The notes: generated by a model from the sequence alone, not told the origin. A stretch of 64,000 bases of DNA from Pseudomonas sp. S31 (GCF_016648105.1 NZ_JACVVE010000007.1:1-64000); one strand, 5' to 3'. Shown: positions 49,990 through 61,027, counted from the stretch's first letter. Numbers and translations: made by a program.

Positions 49990-50005
49990 TAGAGTATAGG
50001 CTCTA
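49990..50005. promoter_or_regulatory. Candidate TetR operator / promoter of the aldehyde dehydrogenase
   Basis: TAGAG-TATAGG-CTCTA is a 16-bp imperfect palindrome (perfect 5-bp arms) whose centre TATAGG could be the -10 of the dehydrogenase gene, 29 bases before its GTG start. A repressor bound here would block the promoter. No direct evidence. Confidence 0.4.
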
Positions 50006-50033
50006 GAAACTCACAGCCAGACGAGACGCTGCC

Positions 50034-51464
50034 GTGACCTCGACCCTCGCCCTGCCTGCCGTGCCATCGGATATCGACCTGGCCGCGACGTTCGCCGCTG
50101 CGCGCCAGGCATTCGCCGGCCACCCCATGCCGCCTGCAGCGCAGCGCCGGCAATGGCTGAAAAGCCTGCGCGAGGCGCTGCTGGCTGACCAACAGGTGCT
50201 GATCGCGGCCATCGACCAGGATTTCGAGGGCCGCAGCGCCGACGAAACCCTGCTGGCCGAGCTACTGCCCTCGGTGCAAGGTATCCGCCATGCCGAACGC
50301 CACCTGCACCGGTGGATGCGCCCGGCCAGGCGGCGCGTCGGCCTGGCGTTCCAGCCGGCCAGTGCGCGCGTGCTGTACCAGCCCTTGGGCGTGGTGGGCA
50401 TCATCGTGCCGTGGAACTATCCGCTGTTTCTCGCCATTGGTCCCCTGACCTGCGCCCTGGCCGCTGGCAACCGGGTCATGCTCAAGCTGAGCGAGGCCAC
50501 GCCGGCCACGGGCCAGGCGCTGAAGAGGCTGCTCGATCGGGTGTTCCCGCACGATCTGGTCAGCGTGGTGCTGGGCGAGGTGGAGGTCGGCCAGGCCTTC
50601 GCCAGGCTGCCCTTCGACCATCTGCTGTTCACCGGCGCCACCAGCGTCGGTCGCCACGTCATGCTGGCCGCCGCGCACAACCTCACGCCGGTGACCCTGG
50701 AGCTGGGTGGCAAGTCGCCCGCCATCGTCTCGGCCAGCGTGCCGTTGGCCACTGCCGCCGAGCGCATCGCCTTCGGCAAGACTCTCAACGCCGGCCAGAC
50801 CTGCGTCGCCCCCGACTATGTGCTGGTGCCCCGTCAGCGCCTGCCGGCGTTCGCCGAGGCCTACCGCGAGGCTGTGCAACGCCTGTACCCACGCATTGCC
50901 GGCAACGCCGACTACAGCGCGATCATCAACCCCAGGCAGTTGCAGCGCCTGCAGCACTTGCTGGCCGACGCCCGCGACAAAGGCGCCGAAGTCATCGACC
51001 TGTATCCTGGGGAAGCGCCCCAAGGCCGGCGCCTGCCACCCCACCTGCTGCTGCAGGTGAACGACGACATGCAGGTGATGCAGGACGAAATCTTCGGCCC
51101 ACTGCTGCCGTTGGTCCCGTACGACCATCTGGACCAGGCCCTGGACTACATCAAACGGCGCCCGCGCCCCCTGGCGCTGTACTACTTCGGCTACGACCGG
51201 GACGAGCAACGCCAGGTGCTGCAAAACAGCCATTCCGGTGGCGTGTGCCTCAACGACACCCTGCTGCATGTCGCCCAGGACGACCTGCCGTTCGGGGGCA
51301 TCGGCCCTTCCGGCATGGGCCACTACCACGGCCACGATGGCTTTCAGACCTTCAGCAAGGCCAAGGCGGTGCTGGCCAAGCAACGCCTGAATGCCGCCCG
51401 GTTGATCTACCCACCCTATGGCAAGGCCTTGCAGCGCTTGGTCTACAAGCTGTTCATCCGCTGA
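50034..51464 (+). CDS. calB: Coniferyl aldehyde dehydrogenase-type enzyme
   Basis: A 476-residue NAD(P)-dependent aldehyde dehydrogenase. The cofactor and catalytic elements are in order: GIIVPWNYPLFLAIGPL, FTGATSVGRHVM, the general-base Glu in LELGGKSPAIV, and the nucleophilic Cys in LNAGQTCVAPDYVL. The C-terminal hydrophobic segment (RLIYPPYGKALQRLVYKLF) resembles the class-3/coniferyl aldehyde branch. In Pseudomonas, CalB oxidises coniferaldehyde to ferulate, but members also act on medium-chain aldehydes. The start is GTG 50034. Confidence 0.85.
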   Translation: MTSTLALPAVPSDIDLAATFAAARQAFAGHPMPPAAQRRQWLKSLREALLADQQVLIAAIDQDFEGRSADETLLAELLPSVQGIRHAERHLHRWMRPARRRVGLAFQPASARVLYQPLGVVGIIVPWNYPLFLAIGPLTCALAAGNRVMLKLSEATPATGQALKRLLDRVFPHDLVSVVLGEVEVGQAFARLPFDHLLFTGATSVGRHVMLAAAHNLTPVTLELGGKSPAIVSASVPLATAAERIAFGKTLNAGQTCVAPDYVLVPRQRLPAFAEAYREAVQRLYPRIAGNADYSAIINPRQLQRLQHLLADARDKGAEVIDLYPGEAPQGRRLPPHLLLQVNDDMQVMQDEIFGPLLPLVPYDHLDQALDYIKRRPRPLALYYFGYDRDEQRQVLQNSHSGGVCLNDTLLHVAQDDLPFGGIGPSGMGHYHGHDGFQTFSKAKAVLAKQRLNAARLIYPPYGKALQRLVYKLFIR

Positions 51465-51505
51465 GGCCGCAGCAATGTTGCAGTGGGCCATGGCACAGCG
51501 CATGA

Positions 51506-52457
<952 letters not shown>

Positions 52458-52480
52458 GCCCCAAAGCCAGCACTGTGCTT

Positions 52481-52496
52481 GTTGTAGGAGCGGCCA
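52481..52496. repeat. Truncated REP fragment
   Basis: TTGTAGGAGCGGCC from the REP core stands alone between fdx and the converging mutM, four bases before the mutM stop. No opposing arm is present. Confidence 0.45.
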
Positions 52497-52499
52497 GCC

Positions 52500-53312
52500 T
52501 CAGCGCTGGCAGCGCGGGCAGAACACGCTGGCTCGCTGCCCCAGCTTCACCTCGCGCAAGGTCGTGCCGCACAGCTTGCAGGGCATCCCTCCGCGCCCGT
52601 ACACGAACAGCTCCTGCTGGAAGTAGCCCGGCTGCCCGTCCCCGCCGATGAAGTCGCGCAGGGTGGTACCGCCCTGCTCGATCGCCGCCGCCAACACCCG
52701 CTTGATCTCGATCGCCAGCTTCAGGTAGCGCGCACGCGAGATGCCGCCGGCTTCCCGGCGTGGGTCGATGCCAGCAGCGAACAACGCCTCGGTCGCGTAG
52801 ATGTTGCCCACCCCGACCACCACCGCGTTGTCCATGATGAATGGTTTGACCGCCATCGAGCGCCCGCGTGACAGCTGGAACAAGCGCTCGCCGTCGAACA
52901 GCTCGGTCAGCGGCTCCGGGCCCAGGCGCAGCAGCAGTTCATGGTTCAGCGGGTCGAGGCTCCAGAGCATGGCGCCGAAGCGGCGTGGGTCGGTGTAGCG
53001 CAGCATGAGCCCTGACTCCAGCTCGATATCGACGTGCTCGTGCTTGGCCGCCGGCAGCCCCACCTCGACCAGGCGCAGGTTGCCCGACATGCCCAGGTGG
53101 CTGATCAGCGTGCCGACCTCGGCATTGATCAGCAGGTACTTGGCCCGCCGCTGCACGGTGACGATGCGCTGGCCCGACAGGCGCACATCCAGGTCTTCGG
53201 GGATCGGCCAGCGCAGGCGCCGGTCGCGCACCACCACGCGGCTGACCCGCTGGCCTTCCAGGTGCGGGGCGATCCCGCGCCGGGTGGTCTCGACCTCTGG
53301 CAACTCTGGCAT
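52500..53312 (-). CDS. mutM: Formamidopyrimidine-DNA glycosylase
   Basis: Removes 8-oxoguanine and formamidopyrimidines from DNA and nicks the backbone. It is 270 residues; after Met removal Pro2 is the Schiff-base nucleophile ([13 protein letters not shown], with catalytic Glu3), the Lys of [16 protein letters not shown] sits near 57, the H2TH region includes [17 protein letters not shown], and the C-terminal zinc finger is [30 protein letters not shown], with four cysteines. It lies three bases after the HDOD gene. Confidence 0.97.
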   Translation of the reverse strand: MPELPEVETTRRGIAPHLEGQRVSRVVVRDRRLRWPIPEDLDVRLSGQRIVTVQRRAKYLLINAEVGTLISHLGMSGNLRLVEVGLPAAKHEHVDIELESGLMLRYTDPRRFGAMLWSLDPLNHELLLRLGPEPLTELFDGERLFQLSRGRSMAVKPFIMDNAVVVGVGNIYATEALFAAGIDPRREAGGISRARYLKLAIEIKRVLAAAIEQGGTTLRDFIGGDGQPGYFQQELFVYGRGGMPCKLCGTTLREVKLGQRASVFCPRCQR

Positions 53313-53315
53313 GGC

Positions 53316-54188
53316 TCAGTGCCCTCCCAACTCGCGAATGTTCTGCTTGAGCTGATCGAAGTCGTAGTCCGTCAGCCCGATATAGTCCAGCACCAGCGGG
53401 CCGACCGCTGCCCACTCGTGATCGATCGCCTGGTTGCCCAGCACCCGATAGGAGGCGCAGATGTGCTCGGCCATCTTCAGCACCGCCAGCAGGTTCTTCA
53501 GTTGGGTCTGGGTATTGCGCGAGGTCTCTTCGCGGAACACCGCCAGGGCGTTGTGGTGGTTGGCGATCGCTGCACTGATGTGTTCGGGTAGGCGCCAGGA
53601 CTTGGCGGTGAAGTAGCCCACCACCGAGTGATTGGTGTTGAACGCACGGTTCTCGGTGTCGACCACGCGGGTCTGCGCATCGGCCTTGGCGTAGGCCTCT
53701 TCCAGCACCCCCATGTACTCGGGGAAGCGCTTGAGCATCAGCGGCACGCCGCAGTCGTGGAACAGGCCGAGGGTGTAGGCTTCGTCTGCGGGCTGGATGC
53801 CGGTACGCTTGGCCAGGGTCAGGCAGGTCATGGCCACGTCCTGGGCGGTATCCCAGAAACGGTTGAGGGTGACGATGGTCTCGTCGCTCATCTCGCCCTT
53901 GATCGACTGGGCGTTGATCAGGTTGATGATCGAGCGGCTGCCCAGCAGGTTCACCGCGCGCTGGATCGAACCAATCTTGTTGGAAAGGCCGAAATGCGGC
54001 GAATTGACCAGCTTGAGCAAGGCGCCGGCGAGCCCGGGATCCTGGGAAATCAGCTTGGCGATGGTTTCCAGGTCTGGGTCGGGCATGTACTGCTCGAACT
54101 GCAGATCGACCATGATCTGCGGTTGCGGCGGGATGGTGATGCCTTGCAAGGCGTGCTGGATCTGTTCGGCGCTGAGTTCTTGGGACAT
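53316..54188 (-). CDS. HDOD-domain signalling protein
   Basis: A 290-residue protein dominated by an HDOD domain, a non-catalytic relative of HD phosphohydrolases: IPPQPQIMVDLQFEQYM, ISQDPGLAGALLKLVNSPHFGL, GSIQRAVNLLG, GLFHDCGVPLML and ANHHNALAVF. Many HDOD proteins act as scaffolds in signalling. The start is MSQELSAEQIQ at 54188; upstream in-frame codons are not family. It is coupled to mutM (3-base gap). Confidence 0.88.
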   Translation of the reverse strand: MSQELSAEQIQHALQGITIPPQPQIMVDLQFEQYMPDPDLETIAKLISQDPGLAGALLKLVNSPHFGLSNKIGSIQRAVNLLGSRSIINLINAQSIKGEMSDETIVTLNRFWDTAQDVAMTCLTLAKRTGIQPADEAYTLGLFHDCGVPLMLKRFPEYMGVLEEAYAKADAQTRVVDTENRAFNTNHSVVGYFTAKSWRLPEHISAAIANHHNALAVFREETSRNTQTQLKNLLAVLKMAEHICASYRVLGNQAIDHEWAAVGPLVLDYIGLTDYDFDQLKQNIRELGGH

Positions 54189-54283
54189 GCGTACACACTC
54201 GTGGAGGACGGGGAATTCTACTCCCCTTGACCACCGAGCGACCAACCCATGAATCACTGTGGGAGCACAGGCAGGTGACAGGC

Positions 54284-54289
54284 TATAAT
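54284..54289 (+). promoter_or_regulatory. -10 element of rlmI
   Basis: Consensus TATAAT 27 bases ahead of the rlmI ATG, followed by CCCGGAGCGACGTC with a ribosome site (CGGAG). No -35 match found. Confidence 0.45.
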
Positions 54290-54315
54290 CCCGCTCTTTT
54301 TCCCGGAGCGACGTC

Positions 54316-55512
54316 ATGTCCCTGCCCAGCCTTCGCCTCAAAGCCAATGCCGACCGCCGCTTACGCGCCGGCCACCTGTGGGTCTACAGCAACGAAGTCG
54401 ACGTTGCCAGCACCCCGCTGCAAGGCCTGCAGGCCGGCCAGCAGGCTGTTCTCGAAACTGCCAGCGGCAAGCCCCTGGGCATCGTCGCACTGAGCCCGAA
54501 CAACCTCATCTGCGCCCGTCTGCTTTCGCGCGACATCAAGCTGCCGCTGGACAAATCGTTGCTGGTGCACCGCCTGAACGTCGCCCTGTCGCTGCGTGAG
54601 CGTCTGTTCGACCAGCCTTGCTACCGCCTGGTGTACGGCGACTCCGACCTGCTCCCGGGCCTGGTGGTCGACCGCTTCTTCGACATCCTCGTGGTGCAGC
54701 TGGCCTCGGCCACCATGGAAGCCCGCAAGGACGACGTGATCGCCGCCCTGGTGCAGGTGCTCAAGCCCAGCGGCATCCTGTTCAAGAACGACTCTGCCGC
54801 CCGTGATGCCGAAGGCCTCCAGCGTTACGTAGAGACCGTCTACGGCGAGGTCCCGGACTGGGTCGCACTGGAAGAGAACGGCGTCAGGTTCGAAGCCCCG
54901 GTGCGTGAGGGGCAGAAAACCGGCTGGTTCTACGACCACCGCATGAACCGTGCGCGCCTGGCGCCCTACGTCAAGGGCAAGCGCGTACTCGACCTGTTCA
55001 GCTACATCGGTGGCTGGGGCGTGCAGGCCGGCGCGTTCGGCGCCAGTGAAGTGTTCTGCGTCGATGCATCCGGCTTCGCCCTGGATGGCGTCGAGCGCAA
55101 CGCCGCCCTGAACGGCATCAGCGAGAAACTCACCTGCATCGAAGGCGATGTATTCGAGGCCCTGCGCGAACTCAAGGCCGCCGAAGAGCGCTTCGACGTG
55201 ATCATTGCCGACCCACCCGCCTTCATCAAGCGCAAGAAGGACCTGAAAAACGGCGAAGCGGCCTACCGCCGCCTCAACGAACAGGCCATGCGCATGCTGA
55301 ACAAGGACGGCATCCTGGTCAGCGCCTCGTGCTCGATGCACCTGCCCGAGGACGACCTGCACAACATTCTGCTGACCAGCGCCCGCCACCTGGACCGCAA
55401 TCTGCAGCTGCTCGAACGCGGCGGCCAGGGCCCGGACCACCCGGTGCACCCGGCCATCGCCGAGACCCGCTACATCAAGAGCATCACCTGCCGCTTGCTG
55501 CCAAACAGCTGA
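54316..55512 (+). CDS. rlmI: 23S rRNA (cytosine-1962-C5)-methyltransferase
   Basis: A 398-residue SAM enzyme. The N-terminal PUA domain (LRLKANADRRLRAGHLWVYSNEVD) binds RNA. A middle EEHEE-type domain follows, then a Rossmann methyltransferase domain with motif I VLDLFSYIGGWGVQAG, motif IV IIADPPAFIKRKKDL, and the catalytic Cys in VSASCSMHL. Length and order match RlmI. Terminator follows. Confidence 0.95.
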   Translation: MSLPSLRLKANADRRLRAGHLWVYSNEVDVASTPLQGLQAGQQAVLETASGKPLGIVALSPNNLICARLLSRDIKLPLDKSLLVHRLNVALSLRERLFDQPCYRLVYGDSDLLPGLVVDRFFDILVVQLASATMEARKDDVIAALVQVLKPSGILFKNDSAARDAEGLQRYVETVYGEVPDWVALEENGVRFEAPVREGQKTGWFYDHRMNRARLAPYVKGKRVLDLFSYIGGWGVQAGAFGASEVFCVDASGFALDGVERNAALNGISEKLTCIEGDVFEALRELKAAEERFDVIIADPPAFIKRKKDLKNGEAAYRRLNEQAMRMLNKDGILVSASCSMHLPEDDLHNILLTSARHLDRNLQLLERGGQGPDHPVHPAIAETRYIKSITCRLLPNS

Positions 55513-55520
55513 TATCTGCC

Positions 55521-55546
55521 AAAAAGGGCCGCCCCGCGGCCCTTTC
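55521..55546 (+). terminator. Terminator of rlmI
   Basis: AAGGGCCGC pairs with GCGGCCCTT around CCC, nine bases after the rlmI stop, ending in only TTT. Confidence 0.7.
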
Positions 55547-55645
55547 CTGCCGCAATCACCCCGCCAACCATCCACATCTGCATTCCTTCACCGCGCCAGC
55601 GGTGTAGAATCGGCCTATTCATCGCCAGTCATCCCCGGCGGGTTT

Positions 55646-55792
55646 ATGAGCTCTGGCCAAGCACGCGGCGATCCCGCAGTGTCTTCGGCCCCATCCGTGC
55701 CAGTGGCAACCGGCCTGCGGCGCAAAAGGACAAGAGAAGCTCACTCCCCTATTCGTGACCTGATTAAGCCGCCAGGAGTGTTCCATGCCTGA
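55646..55792 (+). CDS. Possible 48-residue leader ORF overlapping ilvD
   Basis: A frame beginning [16 protein letters not shown] and ending [10 protein letters not shown] stops at a TGA that overlaps the ilvD start (ATGCCTGA). It lies after a likely -10 (TAGAAT at 55604) in the 170-base leader of ilvD. The ORF is not rich in branched-chain residues and has no clear ribosome site, so a classical attenuator peptide is not indicated. It may be chance. Confidence 0.2.
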   Translation: MSSGQARGDPAVSSAPSVPVATGLRRKRTREAHSPIRDLIKPPGVFHA

Positions 55793-57626
55793 TTATCGTT
55801 CCAAGACTTCCACCCAAGGCCGCAACATGGCCGGTGCCCGCGCCCTGTGGCGCGCCACCGGGATGAAGGACGAAGACTTCAAGAAACCGATCATCGCCAT
55901 CGCCAACTCGTTCACCCAGTTCGTCCCGGGCCACGTGCACCTGAAGGACCTGGGCCAGCTGGTCGCCCGCGAGATCGAACGCGCCGGTGGCGTGGCCAAG
56001 GAATTCAACACCATCGCCGTCGACGACGGCATCGCCATGGGCCACGACGGCATGCTGTACTCGCTGCCCAGCCGCGAGATCATCGCCGATGCCGTGGAAT
56101 ACATGGTCAACGCGCACTGCGCCGACGCCATCGTCTGCATCTCCAACTGCGACAAGATCACCCCCGGCATGCTGATGGCCGCCCTGCGCCTGAACATCCC
56201 GGTGATCTTCGTTTCCGGCGGTCCGATGGAAGCCGGCAAGACCAAGCTGGCCAGCCATGGCCTGGACCTGGTCGACGCCATGGTCATCGCCGCCGACACC
56301 TCGGCCTCCGACGAGAAGGTCGCCGAGTACGAGCGCAGCGCCTGTCCGACCTGCGGTTCGTGCTCTGGCATGTTCACCGCCAACTCGATGAACTGCCTGA
56401 CCGAAGCCCTGGGCCTGGCCCTGCCGGGCAACGGTTCCACCCTGGCCACCCACGCCGACCGTGAACAGCTGTTCCTCACTGCCGGGCGCACCATCGTCGA
56501 GATGTGCAAGCGCTACTACGGTGAGAACGACGACTCGGTACTGCCGCGCAGCATCGCCAACTTCAAGGCGTTCGAGAACGCCATGATGCTCGACATCGCC
56601 ATGGGCGGTTCGACCAACACCATCCTGCACCTGCTGGCCGCAGCCCAGGAAGGCGAGGTCGCCTTCGACCTGCGCGATATCGATCGCCTGTCGCGCAAGG
56701 TGCCGCAGCTGTGCAAGGTGGCGCCGAACATCCAGAAGTACCACATGGAAGACGTCCACCGCGCCGGCGGCATCTTCAGCATCCTCGGCTCGCTGGCCCG
56801 TGGCGGCCTGCTGCATACCGACCTGCCGACCGTGCACAGCCGCAGCATGGAAGAAGCCATCGCCAAATGGGACATCACCCAGACCGACGACGAAGCCGTG
56901 CACACCTTTTTCAAGGCAGGCCCGGCCGGCATCCCGACCCAGACCGCCTTCAGCCAATCGACCCGCTGGGAATCGCTCGACGACGACCGTGAGAACGGCT
57001 GCATCCGCAGCGTCGAGCACGCCTACTCGCAAGAGGGCGGCCTGGCCGTGCTGTACGGCAACATCGCCCTCGATGGCTGCGTGGTGAAAACCGCCGGCGT
57101 CGACGAGTCGATCCTGGTGTTCGAAGGCACCGCGAAGATCTTCGAAAGCCAGGACAGCGCCGTGCGCGGCATCCTCGCCGACGAAGTGAAGGCCGGCGAC
57201 ATCGTCATCATCCGCTACGAAGGTCCGAAAGGCGGCCCGGGCATGCAAGAAATGCTCTACCCGACCTCGTACCTGAAATCCAAGGGCCTGGGCAAGGCCT
57301 GCGCCCTGCTCACCGATGGCCGCTTCTCGGGCGGTACTTCGGGCCTGTCGATCGGCCACGCCTCGCCGGAAGCCGCTGCTGGCGGCGCTATCGGCCTGGT
57401 GCGCGATGGCGACAAGGTGCTGATCGACATCCCCAACCGTTCGATCAACCTGTTGGTCAGCGACGAAGAACTGGCCCACCGCCGCATCGAGCAGGACAAG
57501 AAAGGCTGGAAGCCTGCCGAAGTCCGCCCGCGCAAGGTGACCACCGCGCTGAAGGCCTACGCCCTGCTGGCGACCAGTGCCGACAAAGGTGCCGTGCGTA
57601 ACAAGGCGATGCTCGAAGGGCTGTAA
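55785..57626 (+). CDS. ilvD: Dihydroxy-acid dehydratase
   Basis: A 613-residue Fe-S enzyme of valine, isoleucine and pantothenate synthesis, dehydrating 2,3-dihydroxy acids to 2-keto acids. It carries the Fe-S ligands in [18 protein letters not shown] and [19 protein letters not shown], and the C-terminal motif [24 protein letters not shown]. The length is that of the long enterobacterial class. AGGAG lies seven bases before the ATG at 55785. The transcript ends at a clear terminator. Confidence 0.97.
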   Translation: MPDYRSKTSTQGRNMAGARALWRATGMKDEDFKKPIIAIANSFTQFVPGHVHLKDLGQLVAREIERAGGVAKEFNTIAVDDGIAMGHDGMLYSLPSREIIADAVEYMVNAHCADAIVCISNCDKITPGMLMAALRLNIPVIFVSGGPMEAGKTKLASHGLDLVDAMVIAADTSASDEKVAEYERSACPTCGSCSGMFTANSMNCLTEALGLALPGNGSTLATHADREQLFLTAGRTIVEMCKRYYGENDDSVLPRSIANFKAFENAMMLDIAMGGSTNTILHLLAAAQEGEVAFDLRDIDRLSRKVPQLCKVAPNIQKYHMEDVHRAGGIFSILGSLARGGLLHTDLPTVHSRSMEEAIAKWDITQTDDEAVHTFFKAGPAGIPTQTAFSQSTRWESLDDDRENGCIRSVEHAYSQEGGLAVLYGNIALDGCVVKTAGVDESILVFEGTAKIFESQDSAVRGILADEVKAGDIVIIRYEGPKGGPGMQEMLYPTSYLKSKGLGKACALLTDGRFSGGTSGLSIGHASPEAAAGGAIGLVRDGDKVLIDIPNRSINLLVSDEELAHRRIEQDKKGWKPAEVRPRKVTTALKAYALLATSADKGAVRNKAMLEGL

Positions 57627-57653
57627 GACGCTTTGTGTGTGTGTGTGAAAGAA

Positions 57654-57682
57654 GAACCGGCGCCTTGAGCGCCGGTTTTTTA
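57654..57682 (+). terminator. Terminator of ilvD
   Basis: AACCGGCGC pairs with GCGCCGGTT around CTTGA and is followed by TTTTTAT. Just before it is a (TG)7 dinucleotide tract at 57634-57647. Confidence 0.9.
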
Positions 57683-57691
57683 TGCCTGGTC

Positions 57692-57766
57692 CGGCCCCTT
57701 CGCGGGTAAACCCGCTCCTACATCGGTACGCAATTCGTTGCAGGAGCGGGTTGACCCGCGAAAAAA
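57692..57766. repeat. REP inverted pair
   Basis: The unit GGCCCCTTCGCGGGTAAACC plus CGCTCCTACA faces an inverted, slightly diverged copy (TGCAGGAGCGGGTTGACCCG, then CGAA) across a loop of about 18 bases, between ilvD and the converging phosphatase gene. Confidence 0.75.
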
Positions 57767-57787
57767 CCGGCGCAGGCGACATAACAA

Positions 57788-58843
57788 CTACTGAATCTGC
57801 TCCGGCGTCACGATCACCCAGTTCTTGTCCGCCGTCACCGGCAACCCTTCCTTGGCCTGCGCCGCCGCGTTCTTGGCAATCATCCCATTCAACTGGTCCA
57901 TGTACTTGGCCTTGCGGTTTATCCACAGGTGGATGCCGCCCTTGCCCACATCCACCCCATGAAACTGCATGTAACCGTCACTGGTCGGGGTATCGCCGCC
58001 CACCAGCACCGGTTTCTTCCACTCATCGATATAGGTCAGTATCGCCGCCTGCTTGCCGGCCATCCAGGTGGCCGGGGTCCACAGGTACGGGGTCAGCTCC
58101 AGCCCTTCGTTTGCCCTGGCATCGTAGTGCCCGGCGCTGATCTGCTTGCGCGCGGTAGTCAGCTGACCGCTGGCGCGGTCCTTGAGCAACAGACTCACGC
58201 CAATCACGTTCTGCGGCTTCACGTTGTAGCCGTACTTGGGGTCCGAGGCGACCATGCGCACCAGCTCTTCGGAGGCGGCAGAAATCACGTAGACCTCGAT
58301 GCCGTTTTCCATCAGCTTGTTGTACAGCTCGGCCTGGCCCCTGAACACCTTGGGCGGCTGTACCTCGATGGCCTTGACCTGCTCGTTTTCGTAATAAGTG
58401 CTGGGGATCGGCTTGGTCGAAGCCATCAGCTCATCCACCTGCACCTTCAGCTCCTTGAGGGTGAAGCCGGAAAATACCTGGGCCACCCACGGATAGCAGA
58501 CCATGTCGTCGATCTCGCACAACCGGTAGTAGTAGCTGAACAGGCTTTCCTTGTGCTCGGCGGTGTCCTTGAACGGTATCAGTTTCAACGAAGGGTCGAT
58601 TTTTTCGCGGCTCAGCAGCCCTTTGTTTTCCATGAACGGCAGCAAGGCTTCTTCGAGGTCGTAGCGATAACTGGTGTTGTCCATGTCGAACACCGCGTAG
58701 TTACCCTTGTTGGCATTGGCGGCGATCATGCTGTCGAGCTGTTTGGCCGCGTCAGCAGGCCAATGCTTGAGCTCGGTGGCGAAGGTTTCGATACTGAACA
58801 ACAGGGACAGGCCGATGGCGGCGGCTTTCACAGTAACTCTCAT
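57788..58843 (-). CDS. pchP: Phosphorylcholine phosphatase (secreted HAD phosphatase)
   Basis: A 351-residue secreted HAD-superfamily phosphatase that releases choline from phosphorylcholine. The signal peptide covers residues 1-22 (cut after ETFA). Counting from the mature N-terminus, motif I DMDNT falls at 31-35, motif II SAA at 166-168, the conserved Lys at 242 and motif III GDTPTSD at 261-267, the positions reported for P. aeruginosa PchP. One residue of motif III differs (T where PchP has D). With a phospholipase C it would mobilise choline from lipids; no plc gene is in this window. ATG at 58843 has AGGAG upstream. Confidence 0.92.
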   Translation of the reverse strand: MRVTVKAAAIGLSLLFSIETFATELKHWPADAAKQLDSMIAANANKGNYAVFDMDNTSYRYDLEEALLPFMENKGLLSREKIDPSLKLIPFKDTAEHKESLFSYYYRLCEIDDMVCYPWVAQVFSGFTLKELKVQVDELMASTKPIPSTYYENEQVKAIEVQPPKVFRGQAELYNKLMENGIEVYVISAASEELVRMVASDPKYGYNVKPQNVIGVSLLLKDRASGQLTTARKQISAGHYDARANEGLELTPYLWTPATWMAGKQAAILTYIDEWKKPVLVGGDTPTSDGYMQFHGVDVGKGGIHLWINRKAKYMDQLNGMIAKNAAAQAKEGLPVTADKNWVIVTPEQIQ

Positions 58844-59085
58844 GTACGAAATCTCCTGAAATGACCCAGAAACGCTAGTGCAACAATCTTCGTCGGCAAG
58901 CCCCCATAACGACCTCCAGACAGCTGCAAACGGCGCGTTCATAGCAATCTGCGACACAGTGTTATTCCATAAGTGACTAAGCAAATTCCATTTAGGTATA
59001 AATTCGTTCGTTTTCAGACTGTTAGCATTTCCGTTCGCAATCGCTCACAGAAGCGACGCCCCTTCTGTTTTTCCCTGGAGCTTCA

Positions 59086-60477
59086 ATGAACCTGCCGCTG
59101 TCTCTCAACCTGCTGGCGTTCCTGGCCCTGCTGCTGGGCTTGGCACAAACCCGCCGCACCGACTGGAGCCTGGCCAAGAAGGTCTTGCTCGGCCTGGTGC
59201 TGGGCGTGATCTTCGGCCTGGTCCTGCACACGATCTACGGCGCCGGGCACCCGGTGCTCAAGGCCACCATCGGCTGGCTGGACCTGGTAGGCAACGGCTA
59301 TGTCGGCCTGCTGCAGATGATCGTCATGCCACTGATCTTCGCCTCGATCCTCAGCGCCGTGGCGCGCTTGCACAATGCTTCGATGCTCGGCCGCATCAGC
59401 GTGCTGAGCATCGGCACGCTGCTGCTGACCACGGCCATCGCCGCGCTGATCGGCATCACCCTGACCAACCTGTTCGGCCTGAGCGCCGAGGGGCTGGTGG
59501 CCGGGGTACAGGAACATGCCCGCCTGCAGGCCATCCACAGCGACTATGCCGGCAAGGTCGCCGACCTCAACGTTCCGCAACTGCTGCTGTCGTTCATCCC
59601 CAGCAATCCGATCGGCGACCTGGCCCGGGCGCGCCCCACCTCGATCATCGCCGTGGTGATCTTCGCCGTGTTCGTCGGCCTGGCCGCGCTGCAGTTGATC
59701 AAGGATGACGCCGCCCAGGGCGAGCGCGCGCTCTCGGCCATCGACACCCTGCAGGCCTGGGTCATGCGCCTGGTGCGGGTGGTCATGCGGCTCACGCCCT
59801 ATGGCGTGCTGGCGTTGATGACCAAGGTGGTCGCCAGCTCGAACATGGAAGACATCCTGAAGCTCGGCAGTTTCGTCGTGGTGTCCTACATCGGGCTTGG
59901 CCTGATGTTCGTGGTGCACGGCATCATCCAGGCGGCGACCGGGGTCAATCCACTGCGCTTCCTGCGCAAGGTCTGGCCGGTACTGACCTTCGCCTTCACC
60001 AGCCGCTCCAGCGCCGCCAGTATTCCGCTGAATATCGAGGCGCAGACCCGCCGCCTGGGCGTGCCGCAGTCCATCGCCAGCTTCAGCGCTTCGTTCGGCA
60101 CCACCATCGGCCAGAACGGCTGCGCCGGGCTGTATCCGGCGATGCTGGCAGTGATGGTCGCCCCGACCGTGGGCATCGACACCTTCGACCCGCTGTGGAT
60201 CGCCACCCTGGTGGCCATCGTCACCCTGAGTTCGGCCGGCGTGGCTGGGGTCGGCGGTGGCGCCACTTTCGCCGCCCTGATCGTGCTGCCGGCCATGGGC
60301 CTGCCGGTCGAGCTGGTGGCGCTGCTGATTTCGGTGGAGCCATTGATCGACATGGGCCGCACGGCGTTGAACGTGAACGGCTCGATGACGGCGGGCGTGG
60401 TGACCAGCCAGTTGCTGAAAGAGACCGACAGGGATGTGCTGGGCGGCGATGAGCATGCCGAGCTGAAGCACTCCTGA
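59086..60477 (+). CDS. tcyP: TcyP-type L-cystine sodium symporter
   Basis: A 463-residue inner-membrane symporter of the dicarboxylate/amino-acid:cation family, close to YdjN/TcyP, which import cystine. Eight or more helices and two re-entrant loops are visible. Landmarks: [41 protein letters not shown] (first hairpin, with the Ser-rich motif), [18 protein letters not shown], and the last TM with [22 protein letters not shown] precedes the ATG. A TATAAA at 58997 in the 242-base divergent region may be its -10. CysB control is likely for such genes but no site was confirmed. Confidence 0.9.
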   Translation: MNLPLSLNLLAFLALLLGLAQTRRTDWSLAKKVLLGLVLGVIFGLVLHTIYGAGHPVLKATIGWLDLVGNGYVGLLQMIVMPLIFASILSAVARLHNASMLGRISVLSIGTLLLTTAIAALIGITLTNLFGLSAEGLVAGVQEHARLQAIHSDYAGKVADLNVPQLLLSFIPSNPIGDLARARPTSIIAVVIFAVFVGLAALQLIKDDAAQGERALSAIDTLQAWVMRLVRVVMRLTPYGVLALMTKVVASSNMEDILKLGSFVVVSYIGLGLMFVVHGIIQAATGVNPLRFLRKVWPVLTFAFTSRSSAASIPLNIEAQTRRLGVPQSIASFSASFGTTIGQNGCAGLYPAMLAVMVAPTVGIDTFDPLWIATLVAIVTLSSAGVAGVGGGATFAALIVLPAMGLPVELVALLISVEPLIDMGRTALNVNGSMTAGVVTSQLLKETDRDVLGGDEHAELKHS

Positions 60478-60486
60478 TCGATACCC

Positions 60487-60504
60487 GGGGGCGCTTTGCG
60501 CCCC
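60487..60504. terminator. Hairpin between tcyP and folA
   Basis: GGGGGCGC and GCGCCCC pair around TTT between the converging genes. No T-run follows on either strand, so it is at best a weak terminator. Confidence 0.4.
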
Positions 60505-60511
60505 TGAAGTC

Positions 60512-61027
60512 TTAGATCCTGTCCCACACCTCGAAGTGATACGCCGGCTTGCCATCTTCGACCTGCGCCGCGCTCGACACCCGCTGCCATTGCGCCTCAT
60601 CGAACGCCGGGAACCACGCATCCCCCTCCGGCTCCAGCTCCACCCGGGTCAGGTACATCCGGCTCACCAAGCCCTTCTCCAAGGCCTGCGCGTACAACTG
60701 CGCGCCACCGATCAGCATCAGCTCAGCAACGCCCTGCTCGCGCGCCCACTGCTCGGCTCGCACCAGCGCCGCCTCCAGCGAAGCGAACACCTCGGCGCCG
60801 GCCAGCTCCAGCCCTGGCTGGCGGCTGACGACGATGTTCAGGCGCCCCGGCAACGGCCGCCCCAGCGAATCCCAGGTCTTGCGGCCCATGATGATCGGCT
60901 TGCCCAAGGTGGTGGCCTTGAAATACTTGAAATCCCCCGGCAGGTGCCAGGGCATGGAGTTGTCGATGCCGATCACGCGGTTCTCGGCATACGCCGCGAT
61001 CAGGCTGAGGGGGAGTGATGTATTCAT
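60512..61027 (-). CDS. folA: Dihydrofolate reductase
   Basis: A 171-residue NADPH-dependent enzyme regenerating tetrahydrofolate. The N-terminal part reads LIAAYAENRVIGIDNSMPWHLPGDFKYF, with the catalytic acidic residue (the LPGD Asp) and Met20-loop equivalents. IMGRKTWDSLGRPLPGRLNIV binds NADPH and VAELMLIGGAQLYAQALE is the second cofactor loop. Monocistronic; divergent from the DUF2868 gene. Confidence 0.97.
   Translation of the reverse strand: MNTSLPLSLIAAYAENRVIGIDNSMPWHLPGDFKYFKATTLGKPIIMGRKTWDSLGRPLPGRLNIVVSRQPGLELAGAEVFASLEAALVRAEQWAREQGVAELMLIGGAQLYAQALEKGLVSRMYLTRVELEPEGDAWFPAFDEAQWQRVSSAAQVEDGKPAYHFEVWDRI

Noticed and set aside
57634..57647. (TG)7 tract as a phase-variation switch
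   Set aside because: It lies after the ilvD stop and before the terminator, not in a coding or promoter position, so slippage would have no evident effect.
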